Notes under the pieces: generated by a model | The model's database searches: none | Seen by the model: the letters and a program-made list of their open reading frames with translations, nothing else | Told to the model about the DNA's origin: nothing | Position numbers and translations under genes: made by a program | Shown: piece after piece, positions 34,758-44,270 of the stretch | Layout: each line of letters begins with the position of its first letter | Position numbering within the stretch: the stretch's first letter is position 1 | Assembly (NCBI GenBank): GCA_947600025.1 | Contig: CANQFY010000005.1 | Location: 1-47,741, forward strand | DNA from: an uncultured Oscillospiraceae bacterium | GTDB lineage: Bacteria > Bacillota > Clostridia > Oscillospirales > Oscillospiraceae | Length of the DNA stretch: 47,741 nt | Direction of reading: 5' to 3'

Positions 34758-37466
34758 TTATTCTTCTTCGGGAAAATCCTCCTCGGGCGGCAGGGCGTCC
34801 GCTCTTCCGCCCCGCATGGCTGCCCACTGTTCCTTGGTGACCAGGATAGTCCGGGGTTTGCTGCCCTGGAAGGGACCCACGATTCCCTTCTCCTCCATCT
34901 CGTCCACGATCCGGGCGGCCCGGGCGTAGCCCAGCTTCAGCCGCCGCTGGAGCATGGAGACCGAGGCCTGGCCTGTCTCCAAGATCACATCCACCGCCGC
35001 CGGCAGCATCTCGTCTCCGGAAAGCTCCTCTTCCGTGGGCTCGGGCTCCTGGGCGGCGTTCTTGCCGCCGGTCTGGGCGGCCTTCTTCTCAATCTCGTCC
35101 ATGACATCCTGGTTGTAGTCCGTGACGTAATTGGTCTTGACGAACTCCGCCACCGTCTCCACCTCCTGGTCACTGACGAAGCAGCCCTGGACCCGGCGGG
35201 GCTTGCCGTTGCCGATAGGGGCGAAGAGCATATCGCCCTTGCCCACCAGCTTCTCCGCCCCCTGGGTGTCCAGGATGATCCGGGACTCCATAGCGGAGGC
35301 CACGGCGAAAGCGATCCGGGAGGGAATGTTGGCCTTCATCAGACCGGTGATCACGTCGGCGGAGGGTCGCTGGGTGGCGATGATCAGATGGATCCCCGCC
35401 GCCCGGCCCATCTGGGCGATGCGGCAGATGGATTCCTCCACTTCCTTGGCGGCCACCAGCATCAGATCCGCCAGCTCGTCGATGATCACCACCACCTTGG
35501 GCAGCTTTTCCCCCTCCATCTCCTGGCTCTCGATGATGCTGTTGTAGGAGTCCAGATCCCGAACGCCGGCGTCGGACATGGCCCGGTAGCGGCGCATCAT
35601 CTCCGTCACCGCCCACTGGAGCGACCCGGCGGCCTTCTTGGGATCGGTGACCACGGGGATCAGCAGATGGGGGATCCCGTTGTAGATCCCCAACTCCACC
35701 ATTTTCGGGTCCACCATGATCAGCCGCACGTCCTCGGGGCTGGCCTTATAGAGCAGGGAGATGATGATGGAATTCATGCACACGGACTTGCCGGAGCCGG
35801 TGGTACCGGCGATGAGCATATGGGGAAGCCGGGCGATATTGCCCACGATGCAGCTGCCGCCGATGTCCTTGCCCACGGCAAAGGTGGCCTTGGACTTGGC
35901 CCGGGCAAATTCCTGGGAGGCAATGACTTCCCGGAGGGTCACGGTGGTCACCGTCTGATTGGGCACCTCGATGCCGACGACGGAGATCTTCCCCGGCACA
36001 GCGGCAATCCGCACGCCGGAGGCCCCCAGATTCAGTGCAATGTCGTCAGCGGCGGAGGTCAGCTTGTTCAGGCGGACGCCCTTTTCCAGCTCCACCTCAT
36101 AGCGGGTGACGCTGGGGCCTCGGGTGACGTTGATGATGTGGGCCTCGATCTTGAAGCTGGCCAGGGTCTCGTTCAGACGGCGAGAGTTTTCCCGCATCTC
36201 CGCGGTACCGTCCGCCGCCCCCTCGGCGGGGGCTTTCAGTAGCTCGATGGGCGGAAACTTGTATTCCGGTTTCTGCTCCTCCGCCTGCTGGGCAATCTCC
36301 TGGGAAACCTGCGCGGCGGCGGCCTTGGTGTCCTTCACGGTCACCTTGACCTGCTTGGGCGCGGCGGGAGCGGGCGTTTCCTTGACCGGGGACTTTTCCA
36401 ACACCGGAGCGGGAGGAATAGGCGCGTCGATATCAAAGGGCGGCATTTCCTCCGGATAATCCGGCTCGGACTCCTCCTTTGTCTCCAGCCGCTCTAAAAC
36501 CGGTTCCGGGACGGGCTTCTCCTCCGTCACCGGCGGGGAAAGCAGCTCGTTTTCATCCTCCTGGGAAGCGGTCACCCGAACGGCGGCTGCCGCCACCGGG
36601 GATTCCACATCGGCGTCGATCTGACGAAGCATTTCGCTGGCCTTGGCATCCAGGGGACGGCGCTCCGCCGGTTTGGCTTTGGGCGGCTCCTTCTTGGGTG
36701 GTGCCGGCGGGGCAGGCTGCTGTGCCTGTTGGGCCTGCTGAGCCCGGCGCTGCTGGGCATACTCGATCCGCTTGGCGGCAATGTGATTGACCACCACAGC
36801 CGCCGGTTCGATCAGCTCCTCCTCATCCTCCTCCTGGTCCTCCCATTCCGCCCGGGGGCGGTTCCGAATGGCGCGGACAATACTGGGGATGGTGATCTGC
36901 ATGGCACCAAGCAGGGTCAGCACCGCCAGCAGGATCAGGATCATGTAGGCAAGCACCGTCCCGCAGAGCCATTGCAGTCCCAGGGCCAGCCCGCCGCAGA
37001 GGACGCCGCCGGTATTGCCCATAGCCCCGCCCTGGTACAGCGCCCCAATTGCGCCAATGCCGGTGCCCAAGCTCTTGGGGTCCGGATTCATGGCCAACTG
37101 ACCCACTGCCCCACAGAGAAAAGCAAAGGCGATGACGCAGAACACTCGCATCTTCACCGGCCGTTTCCCGCTGAACGCCAGGATAAAGAACAGATACAGC
37201 GCGGCAGGAACAGCCACCAGAAATCCAACTCTGCCCACCAGCCCCTGGAGTACATTGGAGATCAGGGAAGTCAGCGCCCCCTGGGGCTGCAAAAACAGCA
37301 CCAGCAGCAGAATAAACACCGCCACGCTGACCGCCGCGCCGATAAAGCGGGGAGAAAACAGGGATTCGGCCTTTTTCCCTTTTTTTCCGGACTTAGATCC
37401 GGTTTTTTTGCCCTTGGCAGCGGAAGCCGCCTTGGACGCTTGATTTTTCCGTTTTTGTTCTGCCAT
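34758..37466 (-). CDS. ftsK: FtsK/SpoIIIE family DNA translocase
   Basis: N-terminal TMs, MLIAGTTGSGKSVCMNSIIISLLYKASPEDVRLIMVDPKMVELGIYNGIPHLLIPVVTDPKKAA, C-terminal gamma winged helix. Confidence 0.95.
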   Translation of the reverse strand: MAEQKRKNQASKAASAAKGKKTGSKSGKKGKKAESLFSPRFIGAAVSVAVFILLLVLFLQPQGALTSLISNVLQGLVGRVGFLVAVPAALYLFFILAFSGKRPVKMRVFCVIAFAFLCGAVGQLAMNPDPKSLGTGIGAIGALYQGGAMGNTGGVLCGGLALGLQWLCGTVLAYMILILLAVLTLLGAMQITIPSIVRAIRNRPRAEWEDQEEDEEELIEPAAVVVNHIAAKRIEYAQQRRAQQAQQAQQPAPPAPPKKEPPKAKPAERRPLDAKASEMLRQIDADVESPVAAAAVRVTASQEDENELLSPPVTEEKPVPEPVLERLETKEESEPDYPEEMPPFDIDAPIPPAPVLEKSPVKETPAPAAPKQVKVTVKDTKAAAAQVSQEIAQQAEEQKPEYKFPPIELLKAPAEGAADGTAEMRENSRRLNETLASFKIEAHIINVTRGPSVTRYEVELEKGVRLNKLTSAADDIALNLGASGVRIAAVPGKISVVGIEVPNQTVTTVTLREVIASQEFARAKSKATFAVGKDIGGSCIVGNIARLPHMLIAGTTGSGKSVCMNSIIISLLYKASPEDVRLIMVDPKMVELGIYNGIPHLLIPVVTDPKKAAGSLQWAVTEMMRRYRAMSDAGVRDLDSYNSIIESQEMEGEKLPKVVVIIDELADLMLVAAKEVEESICRIAQMGRAAGIHLIIATQRPSADVITGLMKANIPSRIAFAVASAMESRIILDTQGAEKLVGKGDMLFAPIGNGKPRRVQGCFVSDQEVETVAEFVKTNYVTDYNQDVMDEIEKKAAQTGGKNAAQEPEPTEEELSGDEMLPAAVDVILETGQASVSMLQRRLKLGYARAARIVDEMEEKGIVGPFQGSKPRTILVTKEQWAAMRGGRADALPPEEDFPEEE

Positions 37467-37475
37467 GGTTCCTCC

Positions 37476-38327
37476 TTAGGTGGTCAGGTACAGAATGAAT
37501 GTAAACAGGGCAGCGCCCCAGGAATAGTAGGCAAAGCCGGAAAACCCCAGATTGAACGACAGGAACCGCAGGAGCAGGATCGCCCCATAGGCCCCGGCCC
37601 AGGCCGCCGCCATCGCCAGGACACAGCGCAGTAAAAAAAGCGGCTCGATCCCCAGCCCCCCGCCCGCGGCGGCGGTGACAATACCGTACCCGTCCAGCAG
37701 CATCCAAGCCAGCAGGGCGGGAAGGGTCATGAGCAGGGCCCAGTTCAGGGATTTTTGCCGGTCGGCCCCCCGGATCTGGGCCACCGAGGCCGCGGCGCCC
37801 AGGGTAGAAAATCCGGGAAGTCCGCCCAGGCCCGCCGCCAGGCCCATGAGCAATGCGTCCAGCCGGGTCATCCAGTGGGCGTTTTTGTTCCCGGTGGGGA
37901 GCCGGGAGGGTAGATACAGTAGAATCCCATTGAGGATCAGAATGACAGAGATAACCGGGAAACTCTCAAACCAGCCACGCACCAGGCCGAACAGCAGGAT
38001 CAGCGCCAGCATGGGCAGGCAGGCGGAACGGAGCAGCCGCAGCTCCAGCACGCTTTGACGGTCGGGCTCACGCCTCCGGCGGCGCTTGGGCAGGGCCGCC
38101 AACCGCCGCTGGCGGTTCAGATAGCGTATCTGGCCCCGCAGATTCTGATACAATGCCAGCAGCGCACCGGCGTGGAGAAACAGGATCATCACGCTTCCGG
38201 CGCTGTCCTGTCCCAGCATCCGCAGCAGGAGGGCCCGGTGGGCGGGAGCGGAAACAGGCAGCAGCTCCGTCAGCCCGGAAACCAGTCCCAGCAGCAAGCT
38301 CTGCCAATAGCCCAGCGTCACGCCCAT
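37476..38327 (-). CDS. divergent undecaprenyl-diphosphatase (UppP/BacA)-like membrane protein
   Basis: LLGLVSGLTELLPVSAPAHRALLLRMLG and GLGGLPGFSTLGAAASVAQIRG, degenerate versions of the UppP motifs. Confidence 0.7.
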   Translation of the reverse strand: MGVTLGYWQSLLLGLVSGLTELLPVSAPAHRALLLRMLGQDSAGSVMILFLHAGALLALYQNLRGQIRYLNRQRRLAALPKRRRRREPDRQSVLELRLLRSACLPMLALILLFGLVRGWFESFPVISVILILNGILLYLPSRLPTGNKNAHWMTRLDALLMGLAAGLGGLPGFSTLGAAASVAQIRGADRQKSLNWALLMTLPALLAWMLLDGYGIVTAAAGGGLGIEPLFLLRCVLAMAAAWAGAYGAILLLRFLSFNLGFSGFAYYSWGAALFTFILYLTT

Positions 38328-38444
38328 CCCCCCTTTTCAGTCGTCTTTCTATCATAACACAAATCAGAGAAAAAAGCAAGCAAAGAAGCAGCCTAACCCC
38401 CTAAAGCGATCGATCAAACTGGGAAACTCCCTTTTTCAAAAGCA

Positions 38445-38470
38445 GCGGGCGCGGCATGAGCCGCGCCCGC
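38445..38470 (-). terminator. tepA terminator
   Basis: GCGGGCGCGGC-ATGA-GCCGCGCCCGC stem; minus-strand TGCTTTTG downstream. Confidence 0.65.
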
Positions 38471-38477
38471 GTTTGAT

Positions 38478-39209
38478 TCAGCCTGCGTCCTTCTTGGTTT
38501 TTCTGGGCCTTTTCGCCTGCCCGGATCCGTCCTGCTGTCTGCTGATCATTTTGTGCAGAGCGGTCAGGGCGTCGTTGAGGCCGCCCAGGTGGTCGATGAG
38601 GCCGGACTGGACCGCTTCCCGACCATAGAGAATGGTCCCCACATCCGTGGCCATTTCTCCCGTCGCCATCATATAGCCCTCGAAGTCTTCCTTTGAGATC
38701 TTGGAGTTCGCTGTCACAAATTCCGCGATCTGCTCCTGGATCCGCTGAAAGTAGCGAAAAGTCTGGGGCGCCCCCACCACCAATCCCGTCATCCGTACCG
38801 GGTGGATGGTCATGCTGGCGGTGGGGGTAATGAAGGATTTCTTGGCGCACACCGCCAGGGGGATGCCGATGGAGTGGCCGCCTCCCAGCACTAATGACAC
38901 CGAGGGCTTCTTCATTCCCGCGATCATCTCCGCGATGGCCAGGCCCGCTTCGATGTCGCCCCCCACGGTGTTGAGCAGGAGCAGCAGCCCGTCGATCTCG
39001 TCGCTCTCCTCGATCCCCGCAAGCAACGGCAGAACATGCTCATATTTTGTGGTTTTCGCGTTGTCCGGGGCAATCTGATGCCCCTCCACCTGGCCGATGA
39101 TGGTCAGGGTGTAAATATTGCCATTTCGGCTCCGGGTCAGGTCAGAGCCCAGTTCAATAACCTGCTCCCGCTCCTCTTTTTTCTGATCCGGCTCTTTTGA
39201 CTCCTGCAT
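38478..39209 (-). CDS. tepA: ClpP-like serine protease of the TepA type
   Basis: LLLLLNTVGGDIEAGLAIAEMIAGMKKPSVSLVLGGGHSIGIPLAVCAKKSFITPTASMTIHPVRMTG; next to ftsK as in Bacillus. Confidence 0.85.
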   Translation of the reverse strand: MQESKEPDQKKEEREQVIELGSDLTRSRNGNIYTLTIIGQVEGHQIAPDNAKTTKYEHVLPLLAGIEESDEIDGLLLLLNTVGGDIEAGLAIAEMIAGMKKPSVSLVLGGGHSIGIPLAVCAKKSFITPTASMTIHPVRMTGLVVGAPQTFRYFQRIQEQIAEFVTANSKISKEDFEGYMMATGEMATDVGTILYGREAVQSGLIDHLGGLNDALTALHKMISRQQDGSGQAKRPRKTKKDAG

Positions 39210-39303
39210 AGCAAGTACCTCCTGGTTTTTTATTAGGATAACCCGTTTTTTTCAAGAAATTCGCGGTTGCAAGCGGGAGACTTTTGAAGTATAATAGGAG
39301 CCG

Positions 39304-39789
39304 GTGATGGAAATGTCTGGAAAAACCAACGCCCTGCGTCTGGTAGAGGCGGCGAAGATCCCCTGCCGGGAACTGACCTATGACTACGACGATAAGGATC
39401 TGAGCGGCGTCCATGCCGCCCAGGCTATGGGGCTTCCCGCCGATCAGGTCTTCAAGACGCTGGTAGCCCGGGGAGAACGAACCGGAATCAACGTCTTTTG
39501 CGTCCCCGTGTGTCGGGAGCTGGATCTTAAAATGGCCGCCAAGGCCGCCGGGGATAAAAATATGGAGCTGGTTCCCGTAAAGGAGCTGCTCTCCCTCACC
39601 GGATATATCCGGGGCGGGTGCAGCCCGGTGGGGATGAAAAAGCGCTATCCCACCTTCCTGGACGCGCGTTGTCTCGACTTTTCGGAGATCGCCGTTTCCG
39701 CCGGAGCCCGAGGAAAGCAAATGCTGCTCTCTCCTAGATCGCTGGGGGAGCTGGTAGGAGCCGTTTTTGTTCCGCTCACCGGCGATTGA
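39304..39789 (+). CDS. ybaK: YbaK/EbsC-type aminoacyl-tRNA deacylase
   Basis: VFKTLVARGERTGINVFCVPVCRELDLKMAAKAAGDKNMELVPVKELLSLTGYIRGGCSPVGMKKRYPTFLD. Confidence 0.92.
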   Translation: MMEMSGKTNALRLVEAAKIPCRELTYDYDDKDLSGVHAAQAMGLPADQVFKTLVARGERTGINVFCVPVCRELDLKMAAKAAGDKNMELVPVKELLSLTGYIRGGCSPVGMKKRYPTFLDARCLDFSEIAVSAGARGKQMLLSPRSLGELVGAVFVPLTGD

Positions 39790-39799
39790 GGTATACAGG

Positions 39800-40786
39800 A
39801 TGAAAAAATTACTGATCGGCACGCTGATCGCCGCCCTTCTGCTTTCCGGCTGTCAGGGGCTTTTTCCGTCGGTCCCCGCCTCCGGAGAAACGTCCCAACC
39901 CGCCGGGTCTGCCCCGCCGGAGGTCACCCGGCAGGCCACCGTTTCCCCCACCGCGGTTCCGCCGACTGTTCCTCCCTCCACCACACTTCCCGCGGCCACG
40001 CCGCCGGATCCTGCGGTGCGCAGTGCCGTCAAGCTAAAGGATTTGATCGACCGGTTCAACGCCCTGGACAGATCCCAGTGGCGCGGCTATTGGGAGGAGA
40101 AATGCCAATATTCCAAGGACAGCGCCGACGAAACCAACGCTGCCATGCTGGAAATGACCCTTGAAGACTATCAGATCCTCAAGGCCTATGTCCTGCCCCG
40201 CATCGCGGAATACGAGGCCAGCCAGACATCACCGCCTCCCACGGAAACGGATCCCCCCGCTCCGTCCACAGAGACTACCGCGCCGCTCACCGAACCCCCG
40301 GCAACGGAGCCTCCTACGACCGCCGCCACAGAACCTCCTACGGCCGCAACGGAGCCTCCTACGGCCGCCACGGACCCGCCTACTGAGCCCCCCACAGATC
40401 CCGCGCCAAATCCCGGCGGCGGCAGTTTTCTGGACGGCTATGGAATGCTCGGCAGCATCAATTCCGCCCGCCAGGCCGCGGGGCTTTCCGCCTATGCCTG
40501 GGACAGCTCCCTGGCGTCCATTGCCCAGACCCGGGCGATGGAGCTGGCGCAGCTTTTCAGCCATGACCGTCCCGGCGGCGGCCGGGTGACGAACCAATAC
40601 TACGAGTGTATCTATTACGGCACCGGCTATCTGGGCGCTCTGGATTCCGCTTTTTCCAGTTGGTGGAACTCTCCCACGCATCACGACATCATTATGCAGG
40701 CGGAGGGAGAAAGCTGCTATATTGCCGGCTACCAGATCGGCGATTACACATACTGGGTGCTGCTGGTTCGGCCCTATTGGAATTAA
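39800..40786 (+). CDS. lipoprotein with Pro/Thr-rich repeat linker and C-terminal CAP (SCP) domain
   Basis: Lipobox LLLSGC; TEPPTAA repeats; SINSARQAAGLSAYAWDSSLASIAQTRAMELAQLFSHDRPGG...SFSSWWNSPTHHDIIM. Confidence 0.85.
   Translation: MKKLLIGTLIAALLLSGCQGLFPSVPASGETSQPAGSAPPEVTRQATVSPTAVPPTVPPSTTLPAATPPDPAVRSAVKLKDLIDRFNALDRSQWRGYWEEKCQYSKDSADETNAAMLEMTLEDYQILKAYVLPRIAEYEASQTSPPPTETDPPAPSTETTAPLTEPPATEPPTTAATEPPTAATEPPTAATDPPTEPPTDPAPNPGGGSFLDGYGMLGSINSARQAAGLSAYAWDSSLASIAQTRAMELAQLFSHDRPGGGRVTNQYYECIYYGTGYLGALDSAFSSWWNSPTHHDIIMQAEGESCYIAGYQIGDYTYWVLLVRPYWN
40304..40387 (+). repeat. 21-bp in-frame tandem repeat (about 4 units) encoding TEPPTAA
   Basis: ACGGAGCCTCCTACGACCGCC / ACAGAACCTCCTACGGCCGCA / ACGGAGCCTCCTACGGCCGCC / ACGGACCCGCCTACTGAGCCC. 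Confidence 0.8.
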
Positions 40787-40806
40787 CCTTATAGGAGGAT
40801 ATAGAA

Positions 40807-41058
40807 ATGCAATACGAGTACAAAACCGCAGGCACCTGCTCCCAGCGGATCGCGTTCCGGGTGGAGGACGGGAAAGTGCATGACGTCCAGTTTTTGGGCG
40901 GCTGTAACGGCAATCTCCAGGGCATCGGCAAGCTGGTAGAGGGGATGGAAGTCGAGGAGGTCATTTCCCGCCTGGAGGGCATCCACTGCGGGATGAAGGC
41001 CACCTCCTGCCCGGATCAGCTGGCCCGGGCGCTGAAGGAGGCCAAGGCGGCGGTGTAA
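40807..41058 (+). CDS. TSCPD domain protein (TIGR03905-like)
   Basis: 83 aa with GTCSQRIAFRVEDGKVHDVQFLGGCNGNLQGIGKLVEG...GIHCGMKATSCPDQLARAL. Confidence 0.88.
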   Translation: MQYEYKTAGTCSQRIAFRVEDGKVHDVQFLGGCNGNLQGIGKLVEGMEVEEVISRLEGIHCGMKATSCPDQLARALKEAKAAV

Positions 41059-41110
41059 ACCTGGTAAAATGCCGCCACCGCAGCGTTTTTTCCCAAAAAA
41101 ATACTGAAAT

Positions 41111-41228
41111 GAAGGACGGAATGGCAAGGCCATCCCGTCCTTCTCTTGTCAATATGGGCCCTCCGGCGGCGCCGGAGGGCCCATACCATAGCGGAAGCCG
41201 CCCCGGTTTTCCCGGGGCGGCCGTTTTT
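41111..41228. terminator. three consecutive hairpins between convergent genes
   Basis: 41111-41143 (GAAGGACGG.ATGGC/GCCAT.CCGTCCTTC), 41153-41185 (15-bp perfect TATGGGCCCTCCGGC/GCCGGAGGGCCCATA), 41197-41221 (GCCGCCCCGG/CCGGGGCGGC + CGTTTTTT). Confidence 0.75.
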
Positions 41229-41809
41229 TACTTTACCGTCCGCGAAATCGCCCGCGTCAGATCCTCCCGGCCATCCCCCTTCTCGGCGGAGAAGGGAATC
41301 AGCGGCGTTTCCTCCGGCAGCTCCAGATCTCGGCGGATGATCGTCAGATTTTCCGCCAGCTCCGATTTTTTCACCTTGTCCAGCTTGTTGGCCAGCACCA
41401 GGAAGGGGCATCCGGCGTCCAGAAACCACCGGGCCATGGTAATGTCGTTGTTGGTGGGCGGGTGCCGGGCGTCCACGATCAGCACCCCCAGGGTGATCCG
41501 TCCGGCGGCGAAGTAGCTTTCCATCAGCTTTCCCCAGCGGTCCTTTTCCGCCTGGGAGACCTTGGCGTAGCCGTACCCGGGAAGGTCCACCAAATAGCAC
41601 CGATCGTCCAGAAGAAAGAAGTTGACCTGGGCGGTCTTCCCGGGGGTCTGCCCCACCCGGGCGAAGTTCTTTCGGCCCAGAAGCCGGTTGATCACAGAGG
41701 ATTTGCCCACGTTGGACTTCCCGGCAAAGGCGATCTCCGGCAGACGCCGGGCGGGAAAGCCCTCCGGGGAGGCGGCGGAGCGGAGAAATACCACATTGCT
41801 CAGGTTCAT
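41228..41809 (-). CDS. engB: ribosome biogenesis GTP-binding protein (EngB/YsxC)
   Basis: EIAFAGKSNVGKSSVINRLLGRKNFARVGQTPGKTAQVNFFLLDDRCYLVDLPGYGYAKVS. Confidence 0.95.
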   Translation of the reverse strand: MNLSNVVFLRSAASPEGFPARRLPEIAFAGKSNVGKSSVINRLLGRKNFARVGQTPGKTAQVNFFLLDDRCYLVDLPGYGYAKVSQAEKDRWGKLMESYFAAGRITLGVLIVDARHPPTNNDITMARWFLDAGCPFLVLANKLDKVKKSELAENLTIIRRDLELPEETPLIPFSAEKGDGREDLTRAISRTVK

Positions 41810-41816
41810 GGCCGCC

Positions 41817-44213
41817 TCACTGCCGGATCTCCGGTTTCCGGGACTTGTTCTTCACCTCGGGGGGAATGTCCGTCAGCAGCGGGGTGAGCATCTCCCGTTT
41901 CCGGTTCAGGGCGGCGTCCAGCACCGTGTCCACGGTCTGGGCGGTAATGAAATTCAGGGACTTGCGGACGGTCTGGTCGATCTCCTCCAGATCCCGCTCG
42001 TTGTCCTTGGGGATAACCACCGTGCGGATGCCGTGGCGCAGGGCCGCCATGGTCTTCTCCTTCAGTCCGCCGATGGGCAGCACCCGGCCGCGGATGGAGA
42101 TCTCCCCGGTCATGGCCAGATCCCGGCGCACTGTGGAGCCCGTGAGGGCGGAGACAATGGCGGTGCAGACCGTCACGCCGGCGGAGGGCCCATCCTTGGG
42201 CACGGCGCCCTCGGGGAAGTGAACGTGGATGTCCTTGGTCTTGTAAAAGTCCGTCTCCACGCCCAGGGTCTTGGCGTTGGCGCGAATATAGCTCATGGCG
42301 GCGTGGACGGATTCCTTCATCACGTCCCCCAAATTGCCGGTAAGCTCCAACCGTCCGGAGCCCTCCATGACGTTGACCTCCACCTCCAAGACCTCGCCGC
42401 CCACGCTGGTCCAGGCCAGGCCCGTCACCAGGCCCACCTGGTCGGTGCCGGGGAGCCGGTCGGGCAGGAATTTCCGAATCCCCAGAAACTCCTCCACATT
42501 GGAGCCGGTGACGGTGATTTTCTTGGGTGTCTCCTGTTCCAGCAGCTTCTTGTCGGTTTTCCGGCAGATCTGTGCCAGCTCCCGTTCCAGGTTCCGCACG
42601 CCGGACTCCCGGGTGTAGCAGTGGATGATCTCCCGCAGCGCGTCCTCCGTCACCCGGAGCTGACTCTTTTTCAGGCCGTGCTTTGCCATCTGCTTGGGAA
42701 GCAGGTGGTCCTTGGCGATCATCACCTTCTCCTCGTCGGTGTAGGAGCTCAGCTCGATGACCTCCATCCGGTCCAGCAGGGGCCGGGGGATGGTATCGGT
42801 GGTATTGGCGGTGGTGATAAACAGGACCTCGCTCAAATCGAAGGGAATCTCCAAATAGTGATCCCGGTAGGTCTTGTTCTGCTCGGCGTCCAGGACCTCC
42901 AGCAGAGCGGCGCTGGGGTCGCCTCGGTAGTCCATGCCCATTTTGTCCACCTCGTCCAGCAGCAGCAGCGGATTTTTGCTGCCTGCCTGGATCATGGCGG
43001 TCAAGATCCGGCCGGGCATGGCACCGATATAGGTCTTCCGGTGTCCCCGGATGTCGGCCTCGTCATGGATGCCTCCCAGGGAGATCCGGGCCATTTTCCG
43101 GTTCAGGCTCTTGGCAATGGAATAGGCGATGGAGGTCTTGCCCACCCCCGGCGGGCCCACCAGGCACAAAATCTGGGGCGGCAGCTCCGGGGCCATTTTC
43201 CGCACCGCCAGGGTCTCCAAGATCCGCTCCTTCACCTTTTCCAGGCCGTAGTGATCCCGTTCCAGCACCTTCCGGGCGGCCTCCATATCGATCCGCTCCT
43301 TGGTGCGGTGATTCCAGGGCAGCTCCAGCACCGTGTCCAGATACCCCCGGAGGACCGCCGCCTCGGAGGAACCGAAGGGCTGCTTTTCCAGCCGCTCCAG
43401 ATCCTTGAGGAGCTTTTCCTTGGACTCCTCATCCATTTCCAACCGGCGAATGGTCTCGGCGTAGACAGCGAATTCCGCCGGCTCATCGTCCTCCCCCAGC
43501 TCCTCCCGGATGATCTTCAGCTGCTCCCGCAGATAATAGTCCTTCTGATCCCGGTCGATCTGGGCCCGGGTCTTCTCCTGGATGTCGCCCTCCAAACGGA
43601 GCATCTGTACCTCCTGGCGCAGCAGGACCACCGCGGTTTCCAGCCGCTTCACCGGGTTGAGCTGGCACAGCAGCTTCACCTTGTCAGTATATTCGATTCC
43701 GGAATTCTGGGCGATACAGTCGGCGATAAAGCCGCTGTCCTTGGAGGCCAGCATCCGCAGCTGGATGGTCTGGGCCTGGCGCTCCACCAGCTCCAGGTAG
43801 TTTCCGTAGAGGGAATTGGCCTCCCGCCGGAGGGCATGGGAGCGCAGGGTCTCCGGCACAGGGAGGTCCTCCAGCCGCTCCACCTGGGCGCTGAGGAAGG
43901 GCTCTCTGCGGATCAGCTCCGCGGCCCTGGCCCGGTAAAGGCCCGTGACCAGCACCCGGATATTTTCTCCCTGGGACTTGAGGATCTGCTTGATCTTTCC
44001 CACAGTGCCCACCGAATAGAGGCCGGCCAGGTCCGGGTCATCCTCGGACAAATCCTTCTGAGAAGCCAGGAACAGCAGCTGCTCGTGTTTCATGGCCTCC
44101 TCCAAGGCCAGAGCGGATTTGAGCCGTCCCACGTCGAAATGAACGGTCTGCTCCGGAAACACGACCATGCCCCGCAGGGCAAGTACCGGCAGGGCGGTAT
44201 AGGTTTCGCTCAT
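41817..44213 (-). CDS. lon: ATP-dependent protease LonA
   Basis: ILCLVGPPGVGKTSIAYSIAKSLNRKMARISLGGIHDEADIRGHRKTYIGAMPGRI; PKDGPSAGVTVCTAIVSALTG catalytic Ser. Confidence 0.96.
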   Translation of the reverse strand: MSETYTALPVLALRGMVVFPEQTVHFDVGRLKSALALEEAMKHEQLLFLASQKDLSEDDPDLAGLYSVGTVGKIKQILKSQGENIRVLVTGLYRARAAELIRREPFLSAQVERLEDLPVPETLRSHALRREANSLYGNYLELVERQAQTIQLRMLASKDSGFIADCIAQNSGIEYTDKVKLLCQLNPVKRLETAVVLLRQEVQMLRLEGDIQEKTRAQIDRDQKDYYLREQLKIIREELGEDDEPAEFAVYAETIRRLEMDEESKEKLLKDLERLEKQPFGSSEAAVLRGYLDTVLELPWNHRTKERIDMEAARKVLERDHYGLEKVKERILETLAVRKMAPELPPQILCLVGPPGVGKTSIAYSIAKSLNRKMARISLGGIHDEADIRGHRKTYIGAMPGRILTAMIQAGSKNPLLLLDEVDKMGMDYRGDPSAALLEVLDAEQNKTYRDHYLEIPFDLSEVLFITTANTTDTIPRPLLDRMEVIELSSYTDEEKVMIAKDHLLPKQMAKHGLKKSQLRVTEDALREIIHCYTRESGVRNLERELAQICRKTDKKLLEQETPKKITVTGSNVEEFLGIRKFLPDRLPGTDQVGLVTGLAWTSVGGEVLEVEVNVMEGSGRLELTGNLGDVMKESVHAAMSYIRANAKTLGVETDFYKTKDIHVHFPEGAVPKDGPSAGVTVCTAIVSALTGSTVRRDLAMTGEISIRGRVLPIGGLKEKTMAALRHGIRTVVIPKDNERDLEEIDQTVRKSLNFITAQTVDTVLDAALNRKREMLTPLLTDIPPEVKNKSRKPEIRQ

Positions 44214-44270
44214 TGTTTTCTCCTTCCTGCCAAGGAAGGGGGCGGTACCCCACCCCCTCCTGTAAGGTTT

